Source: JAYFNU01 sp034933305
GTDB lineage: Bacteria; Bacillota; Clostridia; Oscillospirales; Ruminococcaceae
Direction: 5' to 3'
DNA: 64,000 nt
Assembly: GCA_034933305.1 (NCBI GenBank)
Contig: JAYFNU010000003.1
Location: forward strand, 124,001 to 188,000
Shown here: one piece after another, positions 1 to 8,871 of the stretch
Numbering within the stretch: position 1 is the first letter of the stretch
Layout: each line of letters opens with the position of its first letter
Notes under the pieces: model-generated
The model's database searches: none
What the model was told of the DNA's origin: nothing
The model's input: only the letters and a program-made list of their open reading frames with translations
Made by a program: the position numbers and the translations under genes

Positions 1-759
1 TACGACGTCGACGGCGACGGCTACATGGAGATCTGCTATCTCGACCTGCCCAGCATTTCGGAGCCGTACGAGTTGTCCTGCGTGCGCCTGACAAAGACGG
101 CATACGAGGTCGCGGGGCAGCTGAAGCTCAACGGCGACATGATGGCGTGCCTGAATTTTGCGGCGGGCCGCATCTACGCGGGGACGAGCGGCGTCGTGGT
201 CGACGAGGATCTCGGCAACGGCTACATGATCACGGAGGTCTTCGTCATGGCGGACGGAAAGCTCGGACGCATGACGGTGGACGACGGCACGCGGATCGAC
301 GAATTCACGCTGCGCGCGTCGAGCGCGCCGGTTTGCCGCGAGCTGTACGAGGATTCGTTCCTCTACGTCCCGACGGTCCGTGCGCCGCAGGAGGGCATCC
401 TGCAGCCGGACGCGTGGACCTACTGGTATCAGCTCAGCAGCGACATGTTCCGCTATTCGCGCGCCACGTATATCGAGGGCGGCTACAAGCTCGGGCTGTG
501 CGTGCCGGACGCGTGGCTGACGCATGTGAAAGTCTACCGCAGCGACAGCGAGCCGCGCCTGATCGAAGTCCAGGACAACGACACCGGCGAGGTGCTGCTG
601 CGGCTCAAGATCCTCACGGCCGGGGAGGACGCGCGGCCCTACGGCGGCGCGGGCTATTCGCAGGTCGCCCAGTCGGGCTCCTTCCGCTATTATCTGCAGA
701 CCGCCTGCTCCGAGCAGGAACGGAATTATATCGTCAACAATTTCATCGTACTTGGATAA
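1..759 (+). CDS. FG-GAP/VCBS-like protein, C-terminal part (5' end outside window)
   Basis: The reading frame is open from base 1, so the protein begins before the window; 252 codons are visible. The first residues read YDVDGDGYMEI, the Asp/Gly-rich calcium-loop pattern of FG-GAP/VCBS-type repeats, which suggests a secreted or surface protein made of beta-propeller-like repeats upstream. The remaining 240 residues look like a globular beta-rich domain that I do not recognise. It ends 12 bases before the start of the response regulator, so the three genes may be co-transcribed; if so it could be the extracytoplasmic partner or target of that two-component system. No catalytic motif was seen. 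Function unknown. Confidence 0.6.
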   Translation, partial: YDVDGDGYMEICYLDLPSISEPYELSCVRLTKTAYEVAGQLKLNGDMMACLNFAAGRIYAGTSGVVVDEDLGNGYMITEVFVMADGKLGRMTVDDGTRIDEFTLRASSAPVCRELYEDSFLYVPTVRAPQEGILQPDAWTYWYQLSSDMFRYSRATYIEGGYKLGLCVPDAWLTHVKVYRSDSEPRLIEVQDNDTGEVLLRLKILTAGEDARPYGGAGYSQVAQSGSFRYYLQTACSEQERNYIVNNFIVLG

Positions 760-771
760 ATGGAGGACACC

Positions 772-1464
772 ATGAAAAAGGCGCTCGTCGTCGAGGACGA
801 ATATGCGATCCGCGATCTTGTCGTGCTCAATCTGCGCCTCGCCGGCTATGAGGCCGTCGGCGCGGAGAGCGCCGAAAAGGCGATCGACCTGTACAGGGAG
901 GATCCGGACAGCTTCGATATCGCGCTGCTCGACATCATGCTGCCGGGCGTGAGCGGTCTCGCGCTGTGCGAGACCATCCGGCGGGACAACGACCGCATCG
1001 GCATCATCATGCTTACCGCCAGGACGCAGGAGCAGGACAAGATCGAGGGCCTTGCCACCGGCGCGGACGACTATGTGACGAAGCCCTTCAGCATCGGCGA
1101 ACTGCTCGCGCGCGTCGACGCCATCTACCGGCGCACGCAGCGCGCGCAGCCGCGCGCGGCCGCCGGCCGCCTCGTGAGCGGAGATTTCGCGCTCGACACG
1201 GCATCGCGCGTGCTGACGAAGCGCGGCGAGCAGATCGATCTGACGCAGGTCGAATATCTGCTCATGGAGCTGTTCCTCAAGAACCCGGGCGTCGCGATGG
1301 ACCGCGAGAAGATCCTGCGCGAGGTGTGGGGAAAGAGCTATTACGGCGACATCAAGATCGTCGACGTGAATATCTGCCGCCTGCGCAACAAGATCGAGGA
1401 CGACACCAACAACCCCGTGCACATCCTCACGGTCTGGGGCTACGGCTACCGGTTCGTCGAATAA
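772..1464 (+). CDS. OmpR/PhoB-family response regulator
   Basis: A 230-residue DNA-binding response regulator. The receiver domain (about 1-120) has the acidic pair E8/D9, the phosphoacceptor D54 in LLDIMLPG, and the switch/Lys motifs MLTART and VTKPF. The C-terminal winged helix (about 130-230) is of the OmpR type, ending in the usual WGYGYRF. An ATG lies 12 bases upstream in frame, but the GGAGG at 762-766 sits five bases before the ATG at 772, which I therefore take as the start. The histidine kinase follows after three bases, so this is a classical two-gene system. The signal and regulon cannot be read from the sequence. Confidence 0.93.
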   Translation: MKKALVVEDEYAIRDLVVLNLRLAGYEAVGAESAEKAIDLYREDPDSFDIALLDIMLPGVSGLALCETIRRDNDRIGIIMLTARTQEQDKIEGLATGADDYVTKPFSIGELLARVDAIYRRTQRAQPRAAAGRLVSGDFALDTASRVLTKRGEQIDLTQVEYLLMELFLKNPGVAMDREKILREVWGKSYYGDIKIVDVNICRLRNKIEDDTNNPVHILTVWGYGYRFVE

Positions 1465-1467
1465 CCG

Positions 1468-2901
1468 ATGGAAGCGGCGCAGGGGAGAAAAAAGAATCTG
1501 CGGGGCGGCATCACCCGCCGCTGGATCGTCGTCAATCTTTTGACGACGGTCGTTATTCTGCTTGTCGCTTCGGTCGCGATCCTCATCTCCGTGCGCAACA
1601 ACTACAACCAGACGGCGCAGCAGATCCTGCAGTACAAGGCGAAATATCTGATGAACACCCTGCCGTCGGCGACGACGGCGAGCTCGTCGGAGCGCGCCGA
1701 CGCGGCGGTCGGCCTCGCGGAGAAATTCGAGGAGAAGGACAAGTATGAGCTGATGCTCATCGACAGCACCGGCAAGGTCGTCGTGACCTCCTCCGGCTTC
1801 GCGTGGGGCGCCGACGAACCGCTTGAGGATTATCAGCTCGCCATCGCGAGCGAGGACGGCCAGGGCAGCTATTTCGGCTACACGACCAACAACGAGCACA
1901 TCGTGGCGGTCACGCAGGTCATCACGAGCGGCTACGCGGGCGACATCGTCGCGCTGCGGCTCGTCAGCTCGCTCGCGGGCGTCGACGCGCAGCTCGCGGT
2001 CACCGCGAACCTCGTTTTCGCGGTATGCGTCGTCATCCTGCTGTTCATGATCTTTTCGGGGCTATATTTCGTGCGCTCCATCGTGCTGCCCATCCGCAGC
2101 ATCGGCGCGTCGGCCCGGCGCATCGCGGGCGGCGATTACGAGGCCCGTGTCGAGAACAAATACGGCGACGAGATCGGCGAGCTGTGCGACATCGTCAACG
2201 ACATGGCCGTCGGCCTGTCGAAGACCGACAAAATGAAGAACGAATTCATCTCGAGCATCTCGCACGAGCTGCGCACGCCGCTGACCTCCATCAAGGGCTG
2301 GGGCGAAACGCTCGTCGCCATCGGCACGAAGGACGAGGAGAATTTCCGCAAGGGGATGCAGATCATCCTCAGCGAGACCGACCGGCTGTCCTGCCTTGTC
2401 GAGGACCTGCTCGATTTCTCGCGCCTGCAGACGGGGCGCATCGAGCTCAACACCGGGCTCATCGACCTGCGGCGCGAGCTGACGGAGTCGGTCGCGACGA
2501 TCGAGCAGCGCGCGGCGCGCGCGGGCATCGCCTTCCGGACCGAGCTGCCCGACGGCCCGGTCGTCATCACGGCCGACAGGAACCGTCTGCGGCAGGTGTT
2601 TGCGAACATCTTCGACAACGCCGTCAAGTATTCGAATCCCGGCGGCGCGGTGACGGTCGCGCTGACGCTCGGCGCGTCGGCCTGCGTCACCGTTTCGGAC
2701 ACGGGCGCCGGCATCCCGCCGCAGGAGCTCGCCCACGTGACGGAGCGCTTTTACAAGGCGAGCAATTCGGTGACGGGCTCCGGCATCGGCCTCGCCGTCG
2801 TCAAGGAGATCATGCAGCTGCACGGCGGCTCGCTCGACATCGCGAGCGAGCGCGGCAAGGGGACAACGGTCCCGCTCAGGTTTCCGCTGCGCAAACAGTA
2901 A
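1468..2901 (+). CDS. Sensor histidine kinase with HAMP domain
   Basis: A 477-residue membrane kinase. TM1 is near residues 20-43, followed by an extracytoplasmic sensor region of about 130 residues, TM2 near 175-200, a HAMP linker, then a HisKA dimerisation domain with the phospho-accepting H266 in SISHELRTPL. The HATPase_c domain follows, with the N box FDNAVKYS, G1 box DTGAGIP and G2 box GSGIGLAVV, so it should be active. It is the partner of the response regulator immediately upstream (gap 3 bases). The start codon has only a weak Shine-Dalgarno, consistent with translational coupling. The sensor domain resembles the PhoR/WalK-like double-Cache/PAS-like type but I cannot name a ligand. Confidence 0.93.
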   Translation: MEAAQGRKKNLRGGITRRWIVVNLLTTVVILLVASVAILISVRNNYNQTAQQILQYKAKYLMNTLPSATTASSSERADAAVGLAEKFEEKDKYELMLIDSTGKVVVTSSGFAWGADEPLEDYQLAIASEDGQGSYFGYTTNNEHIVAVTQVITSGYAGDIVALRLVSSLAGVDAQLAVTANLVFAVCVVILLFMIFSGLYFVRSIVLPIRSIGASARRIAGGDYEARVENKYGDEIGELCDIVNDMAVGLSKTDKMKNEFISSISHELRTPLTSIKGWGETLVAIGTKDEENFRKGMQIILSETDRLSCLVEDLLDFSRLQTGRIELNTGLIDLRRELTESVATIEQRAARAGIAFRTELPDGPVVITADRNRLRQVFANIFDNAVKYSNPGGAVTVALTLGASACVTVSDTGAGIPPQELAHVTERFYKASNSVTGSGIGLAVVKEIMQLHGGSLDIASERGKGTTVPLRFPLRKQ

Positions 2902-2931
2902 GCGCGCGGCGGTTCGAATAAAGGAGACACC

Positions 2932-3852
2932 ATGGCAAAAGAAGCATTCAGAACCTCGATCGGCGGACAGGCCATCATCGAAGGCATCGTTATGAAGGGG
3001 CCGGAAAAGACCTGCATGGCGGTGCGCCGCCCCGACGGGGAGATCAGCGCCGACGTCTATGCGACGCACAAAAACCCGCTGCGGAAAATTCCGATCCTGC
3101 GCGGCGCCGCGGCGATGATCCTCAGCATGATCGAGGGCTATAAAAGCATCATGAAATCGTCCGACATCGCCTTCCCCGACGGCGGGGGAGACGATGCGTT
3201 CGACCGGTTCATCAAGAAAAAATTCGGCGACAAAGCGGGGATGGCTGTCGGCGCGGTCGCCGCCGTGCTCGGCACGCTGCTCGCCGTGGCGCTGTTCATC
3301 CTGCTGCCGACGTATCTGACGGGCGCGCTGTCGAACGTGCTGCCGCTGGGCGGCTGGCGGTCGGCGGTGGAGGGCGTCATCAAGATCGCGATCTTCCTGC
3401 TGTATCTCTTCGCCGTTACGCGCCAGAAGGACATCCGCCGCGTGTTCGAGTACCACGGCGCGGAGCACAAGTCCATCGCCTGCTATGAGCACGGCGATGA
3501 GCTGACGGTGGAGAACGTGCGCAAATATTCGCGCTTCCACCCGCGCTGCGGGACAAGCTTTCTGTTCATCGTCATCCTCATCAGCATCCTCGCGGGGGCG
3601 TTCATCCCCTGGACCCAAACCGCGGTGCGCGCGCTCGCAAAGCTCGCGCTGCTGCCGCTCATCATGGGCATCTCGTACGAGATCATCAAATATGCCGGCG
3701 CGCACGACAACCTTCTGTGCCGCATCCTTTCCGCGCCGGGCCTGTGGATCCAGCGCCTGACGGCGTTCGAGCCCGACGACAGCATGATCGAAGTCGCGCT
3801 GACCGCGCTCAAGGCCGTCCTTCCCGCGAACGCGGAGGAAGCCCGGTGGTAG
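2932..3852 (+). CDS. DUF1385 family membrane protein
   Basis: A 306-residue protein matching the DUF1385 family: an N-terminal SIGGQAIIEGIVM signature, a later YHGAEHKSI motif and several hydrophobic segments (about 103-128, 148-168, 204-224 and one further helix). The family is widespread in Clostridia, typically encoded just upstream of prmC and prfA-type genes; its function is not known, though the conserved EGxMM and HGAEH motifs look like a possible metal site. Start at the ATG preceded by AAAGGAG. Its stop codon overlaps the GTG start of prmC, so the two are translationally coupled. Confidence 0.88.
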   Translation: MAKEAFRTSIGGQAIIEGIVMKGPEKTCMAVRRPDGEISADVYATHKNPLRKIPILRGAAAMILSMIEGYKSIMKSSDIAFPDGGGDDAFDRFIKKKFGDKAGMAVGAVAAVLGTLLAVALFILLPTYLTGALSNVLPLGGWRSAVEGVIKIAIFLLYLFAVTRQKDIRRVFEYHGAEHKSIACYEHGDELTVENVRKYSRFHPRCGTSFLFIVILISILAGAFIPWTQTAVRALAKLALLPLIMGISYEIIKYAGAHDNLLCRILSAPGLWIQRLTAFEPDDSMIEVALTALKAVLPANAEEARW

Positions 3853-4691
3853 ACGCGCGGGCGCTGTGCGCGGACGCGAAGAAGCGGCTGGCCGGCGCGG
3901 GCCTCACGGCCCCGAATGAATTCAACGTGCTCTTTTCATCGGCCGTCGGCAAGAGCTATCCGCTCGCCGTCGCCGACGGCGGCGTGCCGCCCGAAGCGGC
4001 GGCGCGCTTCGGAGAGCTTCTCGCGCGCCGGCTCGCGGGCGAGCCGCTGCAGTATATCGCCGGCTCGTGGCCCTTTCTCGATTTCGAGCTGCTCGTCGGC
4101 CCGGGCGTGCTCATCCCGCGCGACGAGACGCAGACGGCCGTGGAGACGGCGCTCGGGCGGCTCTCGCCGCTCGCCGCGCCGCGCGCGGTCGATCTGTGCG
4201 CGGGCAGCGGCTGCATCGCCTTCGCCATCAAGCGGGCGATCCCGGGCTGTTCCGTGACGGCCGTCGAGCATTCCGGCGAGGCCTGTGCGTGGCTGCTGCG
4301 CAACCGCGCGCGGCTCGGCTGCGACGTCGAAGCCGTGCAGGCGGACGTCTTCGGCTTCGAGGCGTCGCTGCCCGACGGGAGCTGCGACGTGATCGTGTCG
4401 AACCCGCCGTATCTCACGCCGCGGGAGCTCGCCGACAACCGCGCGGAGCTCGGCGCCGAGCCGCCGGAAGCGTTTCTCGGCGGGGAGGACGGGCTGCGGT
4501 TTTACCGCGGCATCATCCCGCGCTATAAAGACAAGCTGCGCCCCGGCGGGAGCATGGTTTTCGAGATCGGCGCGTCGCAGGGACGGGAAGTCGCGTCGCT
4601 GTTCAGCGCGAACGGTTATGCCGACGTCGAGCTGCGCCGCGACATGTACGGCAATATGCGCGTCGCGGCGGCAAAAAGGCCGACGGAGTGA
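3846..4691 (+). CDS. prmC: Release factor glutamine methyltransferase PrmC
   Basis: Transfers a methyl group from SAM to the glutamine of the GGQ motif of peptide chain release factors. The 281-residue protein has an N-terminal helical release-factor-binding domain, the SAM-binding motif I DLCAGSGCIAFAI and the catalytic NPPY (in SNPPYLTP). The start is a GTG at 3846 overlapping the end of the DUF1385 gene; a longer in-frame ORF runs back to 3717 but has no ribosome binding site and lies wholly inside the upstream gene. One of its substrates, RF2, is encoded at 14.7 kb in this same window. Confidence 0.93.
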   Translation: MVDARALCADAKKRLAGAGLTAPNEFNVLFSSAVGKSYPLAVADGGVPPEAAARFGELLARRLAGEPLQYIAGSWPFLDFELLVGPGVLIPRDETQTAVETALGRLSPLAAPRAVDLCAGSGCIAFAIKRAIPGCSVTAVEHSGEACAWLLRNRARLGCDVEAVQADVFGFEASLPDGSCDVIVSNPPYLTPRELADNRAELGAEPPEAFLGGEDGLRFYRGIIPRYKDKLRPGGSMVFEIGASQGREVASLFSANGYADVELRRDMYGNMRVAAAKRPTE

Positions 4692-4739
4692 TTGAAATCG
4701 GGCGGCGCATCGTGTATAATAAAAAAGAACAAAAGTTCT
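4692..4739 (+). promoter_or_regulatory. recA promoter with LexA (SOS) box
   Basis: TTGAAA (4692-4697) and TATAAT (4715-4720) are separated by 17 bases, a near-perfect sigma-A promoter. Directly downstream, 4726-4739 is the palindrome AGAACAAAAGTTCT, which contains GAAC-N4-GTTC, the LexA/DinR box of Gram-positive bacteria. The box covers the expected transcription start, so LexA would block initiation until the SOS response. Confidence 0.92.
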
Positions 4740-4757
4740 TTCGATAAGGAGATAATT

Positions 4758-5855
4758 ATGGCGACGGACAAAAAAGCGGCTCTCGATACGGCGCTCGCGC
4801 AGATCGAAAAGCAGTTCGGCAAAGGCGCGGTCATGAAGCTCGGACAGAACGCCGCGATGAACGTCGAGGCGATCTCGACGGGCTCGCTGTCGCTGGATAT
4901 CGCCCTGGGCATCGGCGGCCTGCCGCGCGGCAGGATCGTCGAGATCTTCGGGCCGGAGAGCTCCGGCAAGACGACCGTCGCGCTGCACGTCGTCGCGGAG
5001 GCCCAGAAGGCGGGCGGCGAGGCCGCGTTCATCGACGTCGAGCACGCGCTCGACCCGGTCTATGCCGCGGCGCTCGGCGTCAACATCGACAATCTGCTCG
5101 TGTCGCAGCCCGACACCGGCGAGCAGGCGCTCGAGATCGCGGAGGCGCTTGTGCGCTCGGGCGCGATCGACGTCATCGTCATCGACTCGGTCGCCGCGAT
5201 GGTCACAAAGGCCGAGATCGAGGGCGAGATGGGCGACAGCCACGTCGGCACACAGGCGCGCCTGATGTCGCAGGCACTGCGCAAGCTCACGAGCGTCATC
5301 GGCAAATCGCAGTGCGTCGCCATCTTCATCAACCAGCTGCGCGAAAAGATCGGCGTCATGTACGGCAACCCCGAGACGACGCCGGGCGGCCGCGCGCTCA
5401 AATTCTACTCGTCCGTGCGCCTTGACATCCGCCGCATCGAGTCCATCAAGGTGGGCGGCGAGGTCATCGGCAACCGCACGCGCGCGAAGGTCGTGAAAAA
5501 CAAGGTCGCGCCCCCGTTCAAGGAGGGCGAGTTCGACATTCTTTACGGCAAGGGCATTTCGAAGACGGGCGAGATCCTCGACCTCGCCGTCAAGCTCGAC
5601 ATCATCCAGAAATCGGGCGCGTGGTTCAACTACGGCGAGACGCGCCTCGGCCAGGGCCGCGACAATGTCCGCAAGTACATCGAGGACAACCCCGAGTTTG
5701 CGGCCGAGGTCGAAAAACAGGTGCGCGCGCGCGCCGATGAGCTGCTGCACCCGAAAAAGGGCGGCTCCTCCTCGGGCAAAGCCGACGCATCCGGCGAAGC
5801 GCCCGTGCCGGTCATCATCTCTTCCGACGATTCGATCGACATCGAAGTGGAGTAA
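4758..5855 (+). CDS. recA: Recombinase RecA
   Basis: The ATP-dependent strand-exchange protein and co-protease for LexA cleavage. 365 residues, with the Walker A motif GPESSGKTT, the Walker B-type hydrophobic strand VIVIDSVAA, the L1 and L2 DNA-binding loops around EGEMGDSHVG and MYGNPETTPGG, and an acidic C-terminal tail. The start is the ATG preceded by AAGGAG; an in-frame ATG-like extension to 4692 would run through the promoter. The gene is controlled by the LexA box just upstream, and recX follows after three bases, the usual pairing in Bacillota. Confidence 0.98.
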   Translation: MATDKKAALDTALAQIEKQFGKGAVMKLGQNAAMNVEAISTGSLSLDIALGIGGLPRGRIVEIFGPESSGKTTVALHVVAEAQKAGGEAAFIDVEHALDPVYAAALGVNIDNLLVSQPDTGEQALEIAEALVRSGAIDVIVIDSVAAMVTKAEIEGEMGDSHVGTQARLMSQALRKLTSVIGKSQCVAIFINQLREKIGVMYGNPETTPGGRALKFYSSVRLDIRRIESIKVGGEVIGNRTRAKVVKNKVAPPFKEGEFDILYGKGISKTGEILDLAVKLDIIQKSGAWFNYGETRLGQGRDNVRKYIEDNPEFAAEVEKQVRARADELLHPKKGGSSSGKADASGEAPVPVIISSDDSIDIEVE

Positions 5856-5858
5856 AGC

Positions 5859-6509
5859 ATGGACGGCGCGGTTAAGATCACCGATATCACCGTGACAAAA
5901 AAGGGCAGATATGCCCTTTTTTGCGATGGGGAGTTCCAGTTTTCGCTCGACGAGGAGACCTACCTCAAAAGCGGCGTGAAGATCGGCGCCGAGATGACGC
6001 CCGGCGAGCTGCAGGCGCTGCGCGCGGCGTCCGATTACGCCGCGGCAAAAAACAAGGCGCTCGATTACCTCGCCTACCGCGATCACACCGAAAAGGAGCT
6101 GCGCGGCAAGCTCGCCCGGAAATTCGACCCCGAGACGGGCGCACAGGCCGTGTCGCGCATGCGCGAGCTGGGGCTTGTGGACGACGCGGCCTACGCGGAG
6201 AAGCTCGCGGAGGAGCTCATCGTCCGCCGGTTTTGCAGCAAGCGCGCGGCGGCGGCAAAGCTGTATGAGAAGGGGGTCGACCGGCAGACCGTCGCCGAGA
6301 CGCTCGCGGTCTACGACGACGACGAGCAGCCCTCGATCCGCGCAGTTGTCGAGCGGAAGTACGCGCAGAAGCTGGGGGATCCGGCGAAGCGCGCGGCGGT
6401 GTTCGCGGCGCTCGCCCGGCTCGGCTTCCGCAGCGGCGATATCCGCGCGGTGCTCGGCGAATACGCGGCCGACAGGGAAGCGGAGTTCCCCTTTGACCCA
6501 GAGGGCTGA
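5859..6509 (+). CDS. recX: Regulatory protein RecX
   Basis: RecX binds RecA filaments and modulates or caps them. The 216-residue protein has the three-helix repeats typical of RecX: the YLAYRDHTEKELRGKL element and the LVDDAAYAEKLAEELI element near the middle, then a more diverged third repeat. It lies three bases after recA with a purine-rich start region and should be co-transcribed from the SOS promoter. An AGGGCAT...ATGCCCT-like hairpin (about 5903-5923) within its first codons could reduce readthrough or translation relative to recA; this is an inference from the sequence only. Confidence 0.9.
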   Translation: MDGAVKITDITVTKKGRYALFCDGEFQFSLDEETYLKSGVKIGAEMTPGELQALRAASDYAAAKNKALDYLAYRDHTEKELRGKLARKFDPETGAQAVSRMRELGLVDDAAYAEKLAEELIVRRFCSKRAAAAKLYEKGVDRQTVAETLAVYDDDEQPSIRAVVERKYAQKLGDPAKRAAVFAALARLGFRSGDIRAVLGEYAADREAEFPFDPEG

Positions 6510-6605
6510 CGCGCGGTTTTCATGCGGGCAGGGGCGCTTTGTCTGCGCGGCGCGCGGGGGATCGCGGCCGGCCGCGCGGCACGTTCCGAACGGAGGGACA
6601 CGGGA

Positions 6606-6812
6606 ATGAAGAAGAAAAACGGTTACAGCCGGAGAACGGGCCTTGCGGTCTGCATCCCCTGTTTTCTGGCCGCGGCGCTGTCGGCGGCGTTGTGCCTGCG
6701 CGGAGAGCTGTCGGGAGCGCTTTATTATCTGCTGTGCGGCGTGCTGACGTTTTCGCTCACGTTCGGCCTCGTCACCGCTGCGCACACGGACTGGGAAAAG
6801 AAAGACGGCTGA
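6606..6812 (+). CDS. Small two-helix membrane protein, unknown
   Basis: 68 residues: a basic N-terminus (MKKKNGYSRR), two hydrophobic segments (about 13-32 and 36-56) and a charged tail ending WEKKDG. A GGAGGG at about 6591-6596 supports the ATG at 6606 rather than the earlier in-frame ATG at 6522. It sits between recX and rimO on the same strand. I do not recognise a family; a small integral membrane protein is all that can be said. Confidence 0.55.
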   Translation: MKKKNGYSRRTGLAVCIPCFLAAALSAALCLRGELSGALYYLLCGVLTFSLTFGLVTAAHTDWEKKDG

Positions 6813-6888
6813 GGCCGTCCGGGCGCCTGCCGCCGGGCAGGGACGTCCGCGCGATGCGGAAAAATAAAACAGGATTCGGGAGCAAAAC

Positions 6889-8208
6889 GTGGCAAATATT
6901 TACTTTATTTCGCTCGGCTGCGACAAGAACCGCATCGACGCCGAGATCATGCTCAAAAAGCTGTCCGACGCCGGGCACGACATCGTCGCGGACGCGGCCG
7001 AGGCCGACTGCGCGGTCGTGAACACCTGCGGCTTCATCGAAAGCGCCAAGCAGGAGGCGATCGACGCCGTCTTCGACATGGTACGCGAGAAACAGAAGGG
7101 GAGGCTTCGCGCGCTCGTCGTGACGGGCTGCCTCGCCGAGCGCTACCGCGCGCAGGTCGCCGACGAGATCCCCGAGATCGACGCCGTGGTCGGACTGGCG
7201 GGCAACGCCGACATCTGCGCCGTCGTCGAAGCCGCGCTCGCCGGCAAAAAGGAGCAGCGCTTCGGCGAAAAAACCGCCCTGCCGCTGGGTGGGGCGCGCC
7301 TGCTGTCCACGCCGCCGCACTACGCCTACATCAAGATCGCGGAGGGGTGCTCCAACCACTGCACCTACTGCGCCATCCCGTCCATCCGCGGGCCCTTCCG
7401 GTCGCGCGCGCAGGCGGACATCCTCGACGAAGCGGCGTCGCTCGCGCGCGACGGCGTGCGGGAGCTCATCGTCATCGCGCAGGATACGACGTCCTACGGC
7501 AGGGATCTCGGCGGCGGCGAGAGCCTCGCGGGGCTGCTCGCGGCGCTGTCCCGGATCGACGGTCTGTGGAAGATCCGCGTGCTGTACGCCTATCCCGACC
7601 GCATCGACGACGCCCTCATCGGGGCGATGGCGTCCCTGCCGAAGGTCGCGCGCTATCTCGATTTGCCGCTGCAGCACGCCGACGGCGGCGTCCTGCGCCG
7701 CATGGGCCGCTTCGGCGACCGCGCGGCGCTGCTCGCGCTGCTGCAGAAGCTGCGCGCGCGCATCCCCGGCATCACGCTGCGCTCGACGTTCATCGTCGGC
7801 TTCCCGGGCGAGACGGACGCGCAGTTCGAGGAGCTGCTCGGTTTTTTGCGCGACGCGCAGTTCGACCGCGCGGGCTGCTTCGAATATTCCCCCGAGGAGG
7901 GGACGCCCGCCGAGCGGCTTGCGCCGCGCATCGGGGACGACGTGAAAGCCGCGCGGGCCGCGCGCTTCCGCGAGGTCCAGTCGGCGATCATGGCCGCGAA
8001 GAACAGGGACAAGATCGGCGCGCGGGCGCAGGTCATCTGCGACGGCTTCGACGAACAAAAGGGGATGTTCGCCTGCCGCAGTGAGGGCGAGGCGCCCGAC
8101 ATCGATCCGATCGTCTGGCTGCCGCTGTCGTGCGATCTCATGGTGGGGGACGTATACGACGTCCGCATCACGGGCGCAGACGACGTCGACGTCTACGCCG
8201 AACTTTGA
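6889..8208 (+). CDS. rimO: Ribosomal protein S12 methylthiotransferase RimO
   Basis: A radical SAM enzyme that adds a methylthio group to the conserved aspartate of ribosomal protein S12. The 439 residues show the N-terminal UPF0004 domain with three cluster cysteines (SLGCDKNR, NTCGFI, VTGCLAER), the radical SAM motif CSNHCTYC, and a C-terminal TRAM domain. The short GCDKNR signature and total length favour RimO over the tRNA enzyme MiaB. The start is a GTG at 6889. The minus-strand frame over this gene is long but is a GC-driven shadow. Confidence 0.94.
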   Translation: MANIYFISLGCDKNRIDAEIMLKKLSDAGHDIVADAAEADCAVVNTCGFIESAKQEAIDAVFDMVREKQKGRLRALVVTGCLAERYRAQVADEIPEIDAVVGLAGNADICAVVEAALAGKKEQRFGEKTALPLGGARLLSTPPHYAYIKIAEGCSNHCTYCAIPSIRGPFRSRAQADILDEAASLARDGVRELIVIAQDTTSYGRDLGGGESLAGLLAALSRIDGLWKIRVLYAYPDRIDDALIGAMASLPKVARYLDLPLQHADGGVLRRMGRFGDRAALLALLQKLRARIPGITLRSTFIVGFPGETDAQFEELLGFLRDAQFDRAGCFEYSPEEGTPAERLAPRIGDDVKAARAARFREVQSAIMAAKNRDKIGARAQVICDGFDEQKGMFACRSEGEAPDIDPIVWLPLSCDLMVGDVYDVRITGADDVDVYAEL

Positions 8209-8218
8209 CGCTGCGCTC

Positions 8219-8247
8219 TGTACATTTCCGGCGGGGACGGTTATAAT
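8219..8247 (+). promoter_or_regulatory. Probable pgsA-cysS promoter
   Basis: TGTACA (8219-8224) and TATAAT (8242-8247) with a 17-base spacer, located in the gap between rimO and pgsA. The -10 is perfect and the -35 matches 4 of 6. Confidence 0.65.
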
Positions 8248-8277
8248 GGGAACATAATTCTGGAATGAGGTGCCGTG

Positions 8278-8844
8278 ATGAATCTTCCGAATAAGCTGAC
8301 GGTGCTGCGCACGCTGCTCGTGCCGGTCTTTCTGCTGTTTTTGCTCACGCCGTCGATCCCGGGGAATTACCTGTGGGCTTTCGTCGTCTTTGCCGCCGCG
8401 TCCCTGACCGATTTTTTTGACGGGCGCATCGCCCGCAAATACGGCATGGTCACGACCTTCGGGAAATTTCTCGATCCGCTTGCGGACAAGGTCCTCGTGA
8501 CCTGTGCGCTCGTCGCCTTCACGGCGCTCGGGCTGTGTCCGCCCGTCGCGTGCATCCTTATCATCGCGCGCGACTACATGGTCTCCGCCATCCGCCTCGC
8601 CGCCGTCTCGGGCGAGGGCAAGGTCATCGCGGCGAACATCTGGGGCAAGATCAAGACCGCGCTGCAGATGCTCGTGCTGTGCGCCGCGATGCTCGCGCTG
8701 TTCTTTGTCGGCACGGGCGCGCTCCCGGCCGGGCCCGTCGCCGTCGCCATCACCGCCGCAATGTGGGTGCTCGCCGGCGTGACCGCGCTGTCCGGCGCCG
8801 TCTATCTCAAGCAGAACATCCATCTCATCGACACCTTCAAATAA
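8278..8844 (+). CDS. pgsA: CDP-diacylglycerol-glycerol-3-phosphate 3-phosphatidyltransferase
   Basis: Makes phosphatidylglycerol phosphate, the committed step to phosphatidylglycerol and cardiolipin, in the membrane. The 188-residue protein begins MNLPNKLTVLRT and has the CDP-alcohol phosphotransferase signature D-G-x2-A-R-x8-G-x3-D-x3-D (in DFFDGRIARKYG followed by GKFLDPLADK) plus four to five hydrophobic helices. A GTG immediately before the ATG is also in frame; the ATG at 8278 lies at better spacing from TGAGG. cysS follows after 27 bases. Confidence 0.93.
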   Translation: MNLPNKLTVLRTLLVPVFLLFLLTPSIPGNYLWAFVVFAAASLTDFFDGRIARKYGMVTTFGKFLDPLADKVLVTCALVAFTALGLCPPVACILIIARDYMVSAIRLAAVSGEGKVIAANIWGKIKTALQMLVLCAAMLALFFVGTGALPAGPVAVAITAAMWVLAGVTALSGAVYLKQNIHLIDTFK

Positions 8845-8871
8845 GCAATTCAATAAACGACAGGGGTTTAT

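Noticed and set aside
3936..6785. 949-codon open frame on the minus strand over prmC, recA and recX
   Set aside because: It lies antisense to three well-recognised genes, is Arg/Ala/Asp-rich with no known domain, and is a usual artefact of GC-rich third codon positions.
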